Source: Variovorax terrae
Lineage (GTDB): Bacteria; Pseudomonadota; Gammaproteobacteria; Burkholderiales; Burkholderiaceae_C
DNA: 64,000 nucleotides
Assembly: GCF_022809125.1 (NCBI RefSeq)
Contig: NZ_JALGBI010000001.1
Span: forward strand, 248,001 to 312,000
Direction of reading: 5' to 3'
Below, piece by piece: positions 20,872-29,790 of the stretch. Position 1 is the stretch's first letter; each line of letters starts with the position of its first letter. The position numbers were made by a program, and so were the translations under genes. The notes beneath the pieces are model-generated. The model worked only from the letters and a program-made list of their open reading frames with translations, had not been told where the DNA came from and made no database searches.

Positions 20872-22226
20872 GCGGCAGCTCCGGCAAAGAGCCACGATTC
20901 ATTCGCCAGCAACACCCGACGCCAATCGCGGGCCTCCGCGTCGCCGACCGGGAGCTTGCCCTGCAACTGCGCATTGAGCCAGTTGGCAAAACGCTTACCC
21001 ACCTGTTCGGGCCAGTCCATCCGGCTCCAGTCCTGGGCGAATGCTGCTTCATCGGGCCATTCCGCCCGTTCCGGGTCGAGCCAGAGCTTCTCGGGCAGCG
21101 CCAAGTCTGCGTAGCGTTCTTCCAGGCTCCAGCCTGCGGGCTGCGACTGCAACTCGCCCGCATAGATGACCACCTCGTCCACCAGGCTGTCCAGAAAATC
21201 ATCCACCGCCTGGCGGGTATGGCGGTTGGGCTCCGGGTTGGTCAGCAAGAACGCCAGGAAGGCCTTGACCGTGGTGCGCACGGCAGGCCGCGCGCCGAAG
21301 CTGCGGTCGAACACAGATTTGGCGTTTACCGGTAGATAGCGCTGACTGCTCTGCCACGCATGGGGCGGTAAGGATGCCAAGAGGTAGTTTTCGCCTCGGC
21401 GCTCGCTGTTGAGGTGCGAAATATTCTGCGGTTTAGTGCCGCCTAATTTTTGTACGGCCCAACCTCTGTACTCCTGATAAACACCCTGGTGTGCCTTTCC
21501 GTCCCGCCTCGCCTTGCGGGCGGCATGGTTGTCCTCGCCATACCGAGTGGGGTGAATCTGCAGATACGCTTGATGCACCAATGACGCTGGATAAAGAGGC
21601 ACGAGTATGTGGTACTGACCGTCATTGGATGGGTCGTTGCCGGTCAGCCAATACACCTGTTTTTCTCGGGCATGTGTCGCAGGCTTGGTGCACTTGCTCT
21701 CCAGTAAACGTAGCAAGTCGCTTGCGATCGCAGCTGGGTTGGCGGAATAGGTAGAAAGCGTGTCGATGGCATCCGGATCATCAGCCTGGAGCAGTTCACC
21801 CAACGTTGAACCATCAATCCGGCAGTCCAGCAGCAGATAAAGCTCATAGGCTGCTGCGTTGTAAGCGCCATCACCGGTCGTATCAGCAAGGCTTTCCCGA
21901 GAGTTCAAGAGATGCGAGCCGACTTCGTTCAGTGTCTTAAGTTCCTCAAAGCGGATGGCCAAATTGGTAACGTCCTTGATCCTCAGATCTGGATGAATGC
22001 CTTTGGCTGTGTGAGTGGCAACCGTCATTGCGTTCGCCTTGACTCCCTTTGCCAAAATTTGTGCGAGCTGGTACTTCTCATGCGCCTTGGCGACCTCTTG
22101 TCGCGCCAAAGCATCATTCTTTCCTTCCCATTTTTCCAGTGCCCTGGCAAGCCGTCTGGCTATATGGGTCTGCATGACCCGTCGTATTCGCTGGCTGCGT
22201 GCAGTCGGTTGTTCATTGCTTTCCAA
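20868..22226 (-). CDS. cas8f: Cas8f (Csy1) large subunit, PAM recognition
   Basis: 452 residues from a TTG at 22226. The family motif region KGIHPDLR then falls near residue 77, as expected from Pseudomonas Csy1, and a strong ribosome binding site supports this start. Reading from an in-frame ATG at 22259 would overlap cas2-3 by 32 nt. Csy1 and Csy2 form the tail of the Csy complex and Csy1 reads the PAM. Base composition is uneven: sampled lines between about 21.4 and 22.2 kb are near 50 percent GC, while the C-terminal third (20.9-21.3 kb) and neighbouring cas genes are near 63-70 percent, suggesting recombination within the gene. Confidence 0.93.
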   Translation of the reverse strand: MESNEQPTARSQRIRRVMQTHIARRLARALEKWEGKNDALARQEVAKAHEKYQLAQILAKGVKANAMTVATHTAKGIHPDLRIKDVTNLAIRFEELKTLNEVGSHLLNSRESLADTTGDGAYNAAAYELYLLLDCRIDGSTLGELLQADDPDAIDTLSTYSANPAAIASDLLRLLESKCTKPATHAREKQVYWLTGNDPSNDGQYHILVPLYPASLVHQAYLQIHPTRYGEDNHAARKARRDGKAHQGVYQEYRGWAVQKLGGTKPQNISHLNSERRGENYLLASLPPHAWQSSQRYLPVNAKSVFDRSFGARPAVRTTVKAFLAFLLTNPEPNRHTRQAVDDFLDSLVDEVVIYAGELQSQPAGWSLEERYADLALPEKLWLDPERAEWPDEAAFAQDWSRMDWPEQVGKRFANWLNAQLQGKLPVGDAEARDWRRVLLANESWLFAGAAA

Positions 22227-22239
22227 TTCACTCCTCCTT
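22224..22239 (-). promoter_or_regulatory. Ribosome binding site and TTG start of csy1
   Basis: On the minus strand AAGGAGG is followed after 6 nt by TTG (22226-22224). The Shine-Dalgarno sequence lies inside the last codons of cas2-3, whose TGA stop is at 22230-22228. This spacing is why I prefer the TTG over in-frame ATG codons at 22259 and 22175. Confidence 0.8.
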
Positions 22240-25200
22240 GTCAAAACCCAACACTTCATGAAACCGCCAGCCCTGCACCGATTGCGGAAGGCTGGCGGTG
22301 GCGATCTTTTCTGCGCTGCGCCGCAGCGGTTGGTCTTGCTGTTCGGCCCACTGTTGCAGCGCCGCCAGCAAATCCAGCTGCATCCAGGGCGTGATGCGCT
22401 CGCCGTACATATCGGCATTGCGTACGGGATGGACCAGACTCTGGATGGGCACAAACAGTTTTTCTCGCGGGCCTGCGCCGTCGTCCACCCGGTGCAAGGT
22501 CAAGGCCTCTGCATCATCGTCGGGCAGCCATGCCACGTCCACACGGGGCAATGGGTCGTAGCGGAAACGCTGGAACTGCGGCAGCAGCCCGGTGAGCCAA
22601 AGACTGCCCGGCGCAGACCAATGCAAGCTCGCGTCGCGTGCGACGGGGGTATAGAAGCTGCTGCCGGCACCACGTGGCAGCATGGTGTCGCGCATGCGGG
22701 CGTGCTCCAGGTCCACCCACAGGGTTCGGGGCTGCAGCCTGTCACGCGGCGCAATGCGGGGGCGGGCGTCGATGGCGCCGTCCTGTGCAGCCAGCTCGGG
22801 CAACAGGTCCGCCAGGCGGTGCGACTGTAGATGGAAGTGCGTGGCCGAGTCGCGCAGGTCGGCGGGCTTCACATCTTTGGGGACCTCGACCCGTTTCATT
22901 TCAAAGCCGGGTTTGCAGAACACTGCATCGTCCGCATTCTTCCTCTCCATACTGCGCAAATTGCTGTCCAGCACCACCATATTGGCCCGCTCCACGGCAC
23001 CGGGCCGGTGCCGCCGCACACGGCCCGCGAGCTGGATCAGCGAGCGCATGGAAGAGGGCTCCACCACGGCCCAGTCGTAGTCATGGTCACGTCCCACTTC
23101 CGTGACGGGGCTGCCCAGCACGATGAACAGATGGTGCGGTTCGGGGTATGTCTCCAGCAGCGCGCGCACCGTGGGCCGGGCCAGTGCGGGGTCTGCGGTG
23201 TCGTCCGGCGCGTCTTTGGCTTGACGCCGGTTGAGCACGGTGTCGAGCTGGTGCTCGATGTCCGAGCGGGTGAGCAGTGGAAACTGCGAGTGGTACACAC
23301 ACGGATGGATGCGCACGTCCGCCGCAGGCGCGCCGAGGCGGAACATGGCCAGGGCCACGTCGAACAGCGGGTCGATGTTGGCCATACGAACCAGGCCAAA
23401 GCTGACGCGTTTGCCGGTAGGGGTGTCGATGTGATGGTTTTGCGCATCCTGGTGCAGGTCCCATGCGCGCTGCAGCACGAAATAGGCGAAACCCTCGCGG
23501 CGCTCGTCGGTGCGCATGCCATGCCAATCGCTGGGCAGCGACACCAGTGTGGCGCGGCGGCGCACTTCGGCCTTTGCCAGGGCGGCGCAACGCTGTTGCA
23601 CAAACTCGGCATGTGCGGTGCGGAAGTCGCCCGCATCGCCGGTGCCTGCACAGGGTGCGTGGGTTTGCGCAAACTCGTCCACCCACAGGCAGCACAGCGC
23701 AAAGGGTTCGTCAGGGCGTTCGCTGCGGTGGCGCTGGTAATGCGCCCGCCCGTCGCGGTAGGCCAGGTACAAGCCCTCCACCAAGGCCGGTGGCAAGGTG
23801 GCGGACGACAGCAGCACGCGCGAGCCCAGTAGCCCGGCCCAGTGCACCAGCCGGGTGAGTGCGGGCAGGTCGGCCATGTCGAAGTCGTCGGGCTCGTCCA
23901 GCACCAGATCGCCCGTCATCAACCGCAGCATCGGCGCGATCTGGCGCCCGCCACGCAGGCTTTCGGTGGCGGGCGTGAGGTGGTCGATGGTGCAGACCAG
24001 CAGCGGGGCGGCCAGCAGGGAGCGGGTCTGTGCGTCGCTGGTCAAACGCATGAGCAAGGGGTGCTGGTCGTTGCCCTCGAACAGCACCTGACCGCCTTCA
24101 TCGAGCAGGGCCTGGGCGGATGCCGAGCCAGTTGCTTCGGCCCGGGCTTCGTAGTAGGCGAAGAGTTCGCGGCTGGCGGCGCCGCCGACCTTGATGGCCA
24201 ACTGGTCATCGCCCAGGCCCAGATCGTGCTGGAAGCTGCGTCCCGTTTGTAGGGTCAGCGTGCGCAGCCCCATGGCGAAGGCGCAGCGCAGACCGAGCTT
24301 GGGGTCGGCCAGCGCATTCATGATGCGGGCGTTGCCCAGCGTCTTGCCAGAACCAGTGGACGCCATGTTGACGATGAAGGCGCCCTGCTGCGCGGCGCTG
24401 TGGCGCATACTGGCGGCCAGGTCGGCGGCCTTGTCCTGCCATTGAAAGCGGGCGTTGCCGGTGCGTTTCTTCAAGCCTTTGTGGCCTTGCAGCGCGGGCA
24501 GGTTGCGCACCAGGCTGGGCAGGGCGTGGGTGATGATGCTGGCATGGGCTTGCACGCCCAGCAGGTGTTCGTCCAGCGTCTGGTTGCGCACCGTGTCGCC
24601 GGCCGCGTTGCGGGTGGTGTTGGCGTACAGCTTGGCGTGGGCTTGCAAGTGCGCAGCGCGCTCCGGCACGGGCTGGTCGCGCAAGGCGCCAGGGGTGTTG
24701 CCGGTCTGCGCGGGTGTTTGCAGGCCGAGGCTGGAGTAGTGATGGTCGGCCAGCATCAGGCACAGCCGTGCGACGTGGGCGACGAACGGGTCGGCGAGCC
24801 ATAACGCGTCCACGGTGCTGGACGGTAAGGCCTGCAGCTTGCGGGCGAAGCGCGCTGCCTGCTTGCGCCAAGCAGGATTGCGCACAGGCAAGCCGTACGG
24901 GAAATGCCAATGGTCGCGCAGGCTGACAGTGCTGATGGATTCGCGCGGCTCGTTCCAGTCGGCATTGATCTGCTGCAGCAATCCGTCCAGATGGATGCGG
25001 TTCAGGAACTTGGGTTTGGTGCCAAAGCGCCGCCATTTGACGGCGCCATCCTCTTGCGCTTCGTCCGATGCATTTGCCTTGTTCTCCACGGGCTTGCAGG
25101 GCAAGCGGTGGTGAGTCAACACCAGCCAGGCGATGGCCCGGGCCAGTGGCGGCAGCACCGCAAAGGGGTTGTGCTGTGTGTCTTCTTCTTTGAAGTCGAT

Positions 25201-25806
25201 CCCGTCGCGCAGCAGGCGGCCGGTGGTATGGTCCAGCCACAGCGTCTCGAAGACAATGGCATCCGTCGCCTCATCTGCTGCACCTGCCAGGCGTTGTAGC
25301 CAGCCGGCATCGTTGTCCGAGCCGACAAAGGCCTGGAACAAGCGCACCGACACCCATTCATGGCGGTAGTGGTTGCGTTCCCTGAGCCCGGGGTTGCGCA
25401 GCCGGTCCTGGAACGCCTGCGTGGCCTTGCCCAGGTCGTGCAGCAGGGCCGCCAGCGCGGCCAGTGCGCTGATAGCGGGAAGCTGGTGCCAGGTGTTCTC
25501 ATCCTCGGCACGCAGCACGTTGCTGGCGGTGGCGTTTGTGGGAACGGTCCCTTGCTCGTTGAACTGCCGCCCATCCCCCACCACCCACAGCAGCTCGCTG
25601 TGATCCAGTCCGCGAATCCAGTGGCAGGCCACGGCGGTGTTCTTGCGGGCAGTCTTGCGCAGCAGGCGGCGCAGTGTGTCCAGCCCATCCTGGGTGATCG
25701 GGGTTTGCCAGGTGCGGTCGCCGCGCCGCTCGGCAAACTGGTCGAGGATGCGGCGGGTTTCAGTCAGTGCGCGTTTGCTGCACTGGGAGATCAGCAGCAC
25801 GTTCAT
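22228..25806 (-). CDS. cas3: Cas2-Cas3 fusion nuclease/helicase (type I-F)
   Basis: 1192 residues. Residues 1-95 are Cas2-like (MNVLLISQCSKRALTETRRI). An HD nuclease domain follows, with H123-D124 in LLHDLGKATQAF. The superfamily 2 helicase has Walker A ASTGSGKT with K488 and the DEAD-box-like DEPD near 637, and a helicase C domain with QLAGRVRRH. The fusion is diagnostic of type I-F: the Cas2 part joins Cas1 in spacer integration and the Cas3 part degrades DNA marked by the Csy complex. ATG overlaps the cas1 stop as ATGA. Somewhat longer than the roughly 1076 residues of the Pseudomonas protein. Confidence 0.97.
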   Translation of the reverse strand: MNVLLISQCSKRALTETRRILDQFAERRGDRTWQTPITQDGLDTLRRLLRKTARKNTAVACHWIRGLDHSELLWVVGDGRQFNEQGTVPTNATASNVLRAEDENTWHQLPAISALAALAALLHDLGKATQAFQDRLRNPGLRERNHYRHEWVSVRLFQAFVGSDNDAGWLQRLAGAADEATDAIVFETLWLDHTTGRLLRDGIDFKEEDTQHNPFAVLPPLARAIAWLVLTHHRLPCKPVENKANASDEAQEDGAVKWRRFGTKPKFLNRIHLDGLLQQINADWNEPRESISTVSLRDHWHFPYGLPVRNPAWRKQAARFARKLQALPSSTVDALWLADPFVAHVARLCLMLADHHYSSLGLQTPAQTGNTPGALRDQPVPERAAHLQAHAKLYANTTRNAAGDTVRNQTLDEHLLGVQAHASIITHALPSLVRNLPALQGHKGLKKRTGNARFQWQDKAADLAASMRHSAAQQGAFIVNMASTGSGKTLGNARIMNALADPKLGLRCAFAMGLRTLTLQTGRSFQHDLGLGDDQLAIKVGGAASRELFAYYEARAEATGSASAQALLDEGGQVLFEGNDQHPLLMRLTSDAQTRSLLAAPLLVCTIDHLTPATESLRGGRQIAPMLRLMTGDLVLDEPDDFDMADLPALTRLVHWAGLLGSRVLLSSATLPPALVEGLYLAYRDGRAHYQRHRSERPDEPFALCCLWVDEFAQTHAPCAGTGDAGDFRTAHAEFVQQRCAALAKAEVRRRATLVSLPSDWHGMRTDERREGFAYFVLQRAWDLHQDAQNHHIDTPTGKRVSFGLVRMANIDPLFDVALAMFRLGAPAADVRIHPCVYHSQFPLLTRSDIEHQLDTVLNRRQAKDAPDDTADPALARPTVRALLETYPEPHHLFIVLGSPVTEVGRDHDYDWAVVEPSSMRSLIQLAGRVRRHRPGAVERANMVVLDSNLRSMERKNADDAVFCKPGFEMKRVEVPKDVKPADLRDSATHFHLQSHRLADLLPELAAQDGAIDARPRIAPRDRLQPRTLWVDLEHARMRDTMLPRGAGSSFYTPVARDASLHWSAPGSLWLTGLLPQFQRFRYDPLPRVDVAWLPDDDAEALTLHRVDDGAGPREKLFVPIQSLVHPVRNADMYGERITPWMQLDLLAALQQWAEQQDQPLRRSAEKIATASLPQSVQGWRFHEVLGFDKEE

Positions 25807-26807
25807 GGCGCGCGCGGCTCCTGCGTGGCGCTGGCCTGGGCCTGGCGGCCAAGCTGCAGGGCCACGGCTTGCAGGGTATCGATCATGAAGTCCAGGGCTT
25901 CCCCCCGAGTCAGACTTTCGATACAGGCACGCCGGAACTCCTGCTCGGAGTCGCCGCGCTGGGCTGAAACGAAGGCTTGTGGCAGGATGTGAGCATCTTT
26001 CACCAGATCTGCCACGTCAAACACCAGGCCGCCGCGCCGAGTCTTGCCGTGCAGCACGGCAAGGCCGTGAGGCAGGCCCAGCACCCAGGTGGCTGTGGCG
26101 CCCAATCCATAGGCCAGGTAGTTGCCGTGGTCGAGGAAGCTGTTGGCGGGATCGGCGCCAGTGCCCCGCTTGGCGCGGGTAAATTCGCCGTACCCTGTGG
26201 CCTGGGCCGCGAGCTTGAACAGATGTTTGGTGAGACGCGCTTCTTCCGTCAGCAATGCGGTGTTGTCAGGCGCGGCGGCGACATTGCGCGTGGACGCCTC
26301 CAGGGCCTTGTGCAGCATGCCGGCATCAACCGAGAAGCCTGCATCGCGCAGTGGCCGGCTCATCCACTGCCGCTGGATGCGTTCGAGTCGCGCTTGCTGG
26401 AACGCCTTGGCGGCTGTCAGGCGCAGAGCGTCATCGAACCAGAAGCGCACCCAGTGCTGAAGGTACTCCGTGGGCCGGTACTCGCTTTGCGGGGAGAACC
26501 AAGCGACTTCGATATCTGCTTCGTTGGCGGTGAACAGAGGCGTCCCGCCGCCACCGCAGAAGCCCACCAGCACCCCCGCCTTGGCCAGTTCCCGCATGGC
26601 GGCCTGGGTCACGGAGGTGCCGGTGCCCAGTAGCACCGTGGTCGTGTTCGCGATGGGGATGTTCCAGTAAAGCGATCGCTTGCCTTGGTCAGTCACATAC
26701 TCGACGCGGCCGCCGTTGACCAGTACGCGGCAATGTTCCAGGTAGTAGAGGTTGGCCCGCTTGGAGTGCAGGATCGTCTTGAGGTCGGAGGCGGCCAAGT
26801 TCTCCAC
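25803..26807 (-). CDS. cas1: Cas1 (type I-F) spacer integrase
   Basis: 334 residues from a GTG at 26807. The N-terminus ENLAASDLKTILHSKRANLY aligns with the Pseudomonas I-F Cas1 start, and PIANTTTVLLGTGTSVTQAA, LLTEEARLTKHLFKLAAQ and HGLAVLHGKTRRGGLVFDVA carry the conserved acidic and His residues of the active site. Cas1 with the Cas2 domain of Cas2-3 inserts new spacers at the leader end. It is the first gene of the cas operon; its GTG starts only 9 nt after the stop of the AGMO-like fusion gene, so the promoter must lie inside that gene or the operon is read through from it. The ribosome binding site is weak. Confidence 0.97.
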   Translation of the reverse strand: MENLAASDLKTILHSKRANLYYLEHCRVLVNGGRVEYVTDQGKRSLYWNIPIANTTTVLLGTGTSVTQAAMRELAKAGVLVGFCGGGGTPLFTANEADIEVAWFSPQSEYRPTEYLQHWVRFWFDDALRLTAAKAFQQARLERIQRQWMSRPLRDAGFSVDAGMLHKALEASTRNVAAAPDNTALLTEEARLTKHLFKLAAQATGYGEFTRAKRGTGADPANSFLDHGNYLAYGLGATATWVLGLPHGLAVLHGKTRRGGLVFDVADLVKDAHILPQAFVSAQRGDSEQEFRRACIESLTRGEALDFMIDTLQAVALQLGRQAQASATQEPRAP

Positions 26808-26816
26808 AGGTGTGTG

Positions 26817-28532
26817 CTATGGCAGAGGGGCTGTCTGCGGTCGCGCATGGCGCGCGATCAGGATCTGCGCCACGTAATAGCTGCCCAGCACCCACAGCGG
26901 CGCCAGCGGCAGCGGCTGGACGAATCTGTTCAGCGCCAGCAGCGAGTCGCTGAGCATGAAGCACAGCGCACCCGCGGCCACCGCGGTGGCGTGCGGGTTG
27001 CGCAGCACGGCGGCGCGGCCGAGGGCCTGGGCGCCCATGAGCGCGATCACCAGCACATAGGCGGCCACCGGCCCGCGCAGCGCGTCCGGCAGGCCGTGCG
27101 TCCAGAGGAAGGCGTACATCGCGGCGCCGTAGAGCAGGGTGGCCGCCAGCGCGCGGCGGCTCGGGAACCAAGGCAGCCCTTGCTTGAACAGCGCGATGTA
27201 GCCCAGGTGGGCCAGCAGGAAAGCCACCAGCCCTGGGATGAAGAAGCCCTCGAACATCAGGAACACGTCGCCCGCCAGCGAACAGACGAGCGCGGCCAGC
27301 AAAAAGGCATCAAATCGGCCCGATGTCCTCGTCCCGCGGTCGCGGAGCGCTACGAAAACGATAGCAATCGACAGGGCCAGCGGCTTGAAGACCTGGTGCA
27401 GCGCCACCCAGCCCTCGGCACTGGTGGCGGTGGACAGCGCGGCGGCGTCGACCAGCAGCATCTCCAGCACCGTGAGGCGGCCCTGCATCACGGCGCCCAC
27501 GGCCCAGAAGCCGGCGGCCAGAACGCCCAGCCAGACCGCGGCCCGCGCCAGCGGCAGTTCGTCGGAGAACCACAGGAACAGCGACACGCCCATCAGCAGC
27601 GCCACGAACTGCAGCACGCCGAACGCCGTCACTGCCCGGCTCATCGGCGGGTGGAAGGTCTGCACCTGTGCGATGTCGAAGGCCGGCTTGGGAAAGCGCG
27701 CGGCCACGTCGGCCGGCCGCCAGCCCGGCGGCTTGATCCACACGCGCAGCTTGTCGGCCCAGCTCTGGGCGTGCCAGCTGTCCTTGAACAGGCCCCAGTA
27801 GACCTCGGCGTTGGCCCACAGCGGGTCCCAGCTGTTGAGCGGGCTGCGCGTGCCGTAGACGCACTTCTCGTCTTCTTCCTTGAAGCTGCCGAACAGGCGG
27901 TCCCACAGGATCAGAATGCCGCCGTAGTTGCGGTCGAGGTAGGCGTCGTTCACCGCGTGGTGCACGCGGTGGTTGGAGGGCGAGGCGAACACGCGGTCGA
28001 ACCAGCCGAGCCGGGGCACCAGCTCGGTGTGGATCCAATACTGGTAGAGCAGGTCGATCAGCGCCACGATGCCGAACACCAGCGGCGGCACGCCGGCCAC
28101 CGCCATCGGCACGTAGAAGATCCAGCCGAGCAGCGCGCCGCTGCTGGTCTGGCGCAGCGCGGTCGAGAGGTTGTAGTCCTGGCTCTGGTGGTGTACCACG
28201 TGCGCGGCCCACAGCACGGCCGACTCGTGGCCCAGCCGGTGCAGCCAGTAGTAGCAGAAGTCGTAGAACACCAGCGCGGTCAGCCAGCCGTACCAGGTGT
28301 TCCAGAACGCGGCGTCGGGAAACAGCGCCACCGAGCTGTAGATCGCGGTGTAGATGCCGATGCTGAACACCTTCAGGAACACGCCGCTGAGCTGGCTCAG
28401 GGCGCCCAGGCTGATGCTGTTGACGGCGTCGTTGAGGCGGTAGGGGTTGCGGCCCGTGGCGCGGCCCCAGGCGTATTCCAGCGCGATCAGCAGGAAGAAC
28501 ACCGGCGTGGCGAAGACGATGATTTTGCCCAT
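26817..28532 (-). CDS. AGMO-like fatty acid hydroxylase fused to YhhN/TMEM86 lysoplasmalogenase
   Basis: 571 residues, polytopic. The N-terminal half (about 1-290) is a di-iron hydroxylase with His boxes HRLGH (98-102), HVVHH (111-115) and NHRVHH (187-192). Stretches QDYNLSTALRQ, IHTE and DRNYGGILILWDRLFG resemble alkylglycerol monooxygenase, an ether-lipid cleaving enzyme. The C-terminal half (about 330-560) has the YhhN/TMEM86 pattern, with KPLALSI, LVCSLAGDVFLM and several helices; that family includes lysoplasmalogenases. Joining two ether-lipid degrading activities suggests a role in breaking down ether lipids or plasmalogens in the membrane. A palindromic element lies inside the coding sequence at 27306-27365. 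Substrates are inferred. Confidence 0.82.
   Translation of the reverse strand: MGKIIVFATPVFFLLIALEYAWGRATGRNPYRLNDAVNSISLGALSQLSGVFLKVFSIGIYTAIYSSVALFPDAAFWNTWYGWLTALVFYDFCYYWLHRLGHESAVLWAAHVVHHQSQDYNLSTALRQTSSGALLGWIFYVPMAVAGVPPLVFGIVALIDLLYQYWIHTELVPRLGWFDRVFASPSNHRVHHAVNDAYLDRNYGGILILWDRLFGSFKEEDEKCVYGTRSPLNSWDPLWANAEVYWGLFKDSWHAQSWADKLRVWIKPPGWRPADVAARFPKPAFDIAQVQTFHPPMSRAVTAFGVLQFVALLMGVSLFLWFSDELPLARAAVWLGVLAAGFWAVGAVMQGRLTVLEMLLVDAAALSTATSAEGWVALHQVFKPLALSIAIVFVALRDRGTRTSGRFDAFLLAALVCSLAGDVFLMFEGFFIPGLVAFLLAHLGYIALFKQGLPWFPSRRALAATLLYGAAMYAFLWTHGLPDALRGPVAAYVLVIALMGAQALGRAAVLRNPHATAVAAGALCFMLSDSLLALNRFVQPLPLAPLWVLGSYYVAQILIARHARPQTAPLP
27306..27365 (-). repeat. Palindromic element copy A, inside the AGMO-like fusion gene
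   Basis: The minus strand reads GCTATCGTTTTCGTAGC (27365-27349), then a GACCGC block, then GAGGACATCGGGCCG and TTTGATGCC. This is the same order of blocks as copies E and F. It is in frame and encodes roughly IAIVFVALRDRGTRTSGRFD, between the first helix of the lysoplasmalogenase half and the SLAGD motif. Confidence 0.75.
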
Positions 28533-28551
28533 TGCCCGATTGTGCGGCGGC

Positions 28552-29790
28552 CTAGGTCAGCGCGCCTCTGGCATCAACCCTGATGATGCGCTCCACCGTG
28601 CCGTGCAGCAGCCCGCCGCGCACGCCGATCAGGTGATCGTGCAGGTTGACCGTGGGGTCGCAGTGGCCGGGGATCAGCCACAGCATGCGCCCGAGTTCGG
28701 GCAGGCGGTCGTTGGCGCCGGCGGCGCGCAGCACGCCGTGCTCGTCGCCGCCGTTGAGGTAGGTCAGCTCGTAGCCGGGCTCCAGCGCGTGCACCAGCGG
28801 CAGGCCGGAGTCGATGGCGTGGCTCTTGTGGCCGGCGTCGCAGACGGCGTGGTCGGCCCCGACGCTGATGACCTGGGTCTTGACGAACAGCGCGTGCTCG
28901 AACTGCGGCTGCGCGGCGTCGCGCTCGTTCTTGGCGTAGTCGGCGTCCATGAACAGGAAGGAGCCGGCCTGCAGCTCGCCATAGACGCCGCTGGCGGCCT
29001 CCAGCACGAAGGTGCCGGTGCCGGCGCCGGTGACCAGGTCCACCGGAATGCCCGCCGCTTCGATGAGCCGGCGGGTGTAGGTGACGTCGTCCACCGCGAT
29101 GGCGATGGCCTCGCGCCGCTGCTGCACCGTGCGCAGGTGCTGCGCCCGGCCGTGGTAGGCCTGCAGCCCGGCAAAGCGCAGCGGGGCGTGCCGGCCGATG
29201 GCCTGCGCCAGCACGAGCGCGGCTTCGCCCGGCACCACGCCGCAGCGGCCCTGGCCGACGTCGATTTCCACGAACACGTCGATCACGGCCGCGCTGCCGG
29301 CCATCGCCTCGGCCAGCCGCGCCACGCCGTCCAGGCTGTCCACCGCGATGGCCAGCCGGCCCTGGCGGGCCGCCAGGGCCTGGGCCAGCGCTGCCACGCG
29401 GCGCAGCTTGGGCAGCGCGATGACTTCGTTGCTGATGTAGATGTCGGTCACGCCGCCGGCGGCCAGGGCCTCGGCTTCGGCGGTCTTCTGCACGCACACG
29501 CCCACGGCGCCGGCCTGCATCTGCAGCCGGGCCAGCGCCGCGCTCTTGTGCATCTTGGCGTGCGGGCGCAGCCGCACGCCGTGCTTGCGGGTGAACTCGG
29601 CCATGCGCGTGAGGTTGCGCTCCATGGCGTCGAGGTCGATCACCAGCGCCGGCGTGTCGATGGCGTCCGTGCGCTGGCCGATGAGCTGCCGCAGGGCCTG
29701 GCCGAGGCCGGCCCGGGCCCCCTCGGGCGGCGCCGCGCGCTGCGTTGCGGCGGGTTCATCAGGCAGAGGTTTCGTCGAGGGATTCATCAT
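28552..29790 (-). CDS. DSD1-family PLP enzyme (D-threonine aldolase / D-hydroxyaspartate aldolase-like)
   Basis: 412 residues with an alanine racemase-like N-terminal barrel. The PLP lysine is probably K79 in RLRPHAKMHK, and the metal-binding H376-C377-D378 sits in HCDPTVNLHD near the C-terminus, typical of D-threonine aldolase-like enzymes (DSD1 family). These cleave beta-hydroxy-D-amino acids, but members differ in substrate, so the exact reaction is open. The start overlaps the upstream phosphatase gene by 32 nt and both run on the minus strand, so they are probably co-transcribed. Two adjacent ATG codons could serve as start. Confidence 0.85.
   Translation of the reverse strand: MMNPSTKPLPDEPAATQRAAPPEGARAGLGQALRQLIGQRTDAIDTPALVIDLDAMERNLTRMAEFTRKHGVRLRPHAKMHKSAALARLQMQAGAVGVCVQKTAEAEALAAGGVTDIYISNEVIALPKLRRVAALAQALAARQGRLAIAVDSLDGVARLAEAMAGSAAVIDVFVEIDVGQGRCGVVPGEAALVLAQAIGRHAPLRFAGLQAYHGRAQHLRTVQQRREAIAIAVDDVTYTRRLIEAAGIPVDLVTGAGTGTFVLEAASGVYGELQAGSFLFMDADYAKNERDAAQPQFEHALFVKTQVISVGADHAVCDAGHKSHAIDSGLPLVHALEPGYELTYLNGGDEHGVLRAAGANDRLPELGRMLWLIPGHCDPTVNLHDHLIGVRGGLLHGTVERIIRVDARGALT

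Noticed and set aside
18133..26807. CRISPR-associated transposon of the I-F3 type
   Set aside because: There is no tniQ, tnsA, tnsB or tnsC, and cas1 and a full cas2-3 are present, which points to an ordinary defence I-F system.
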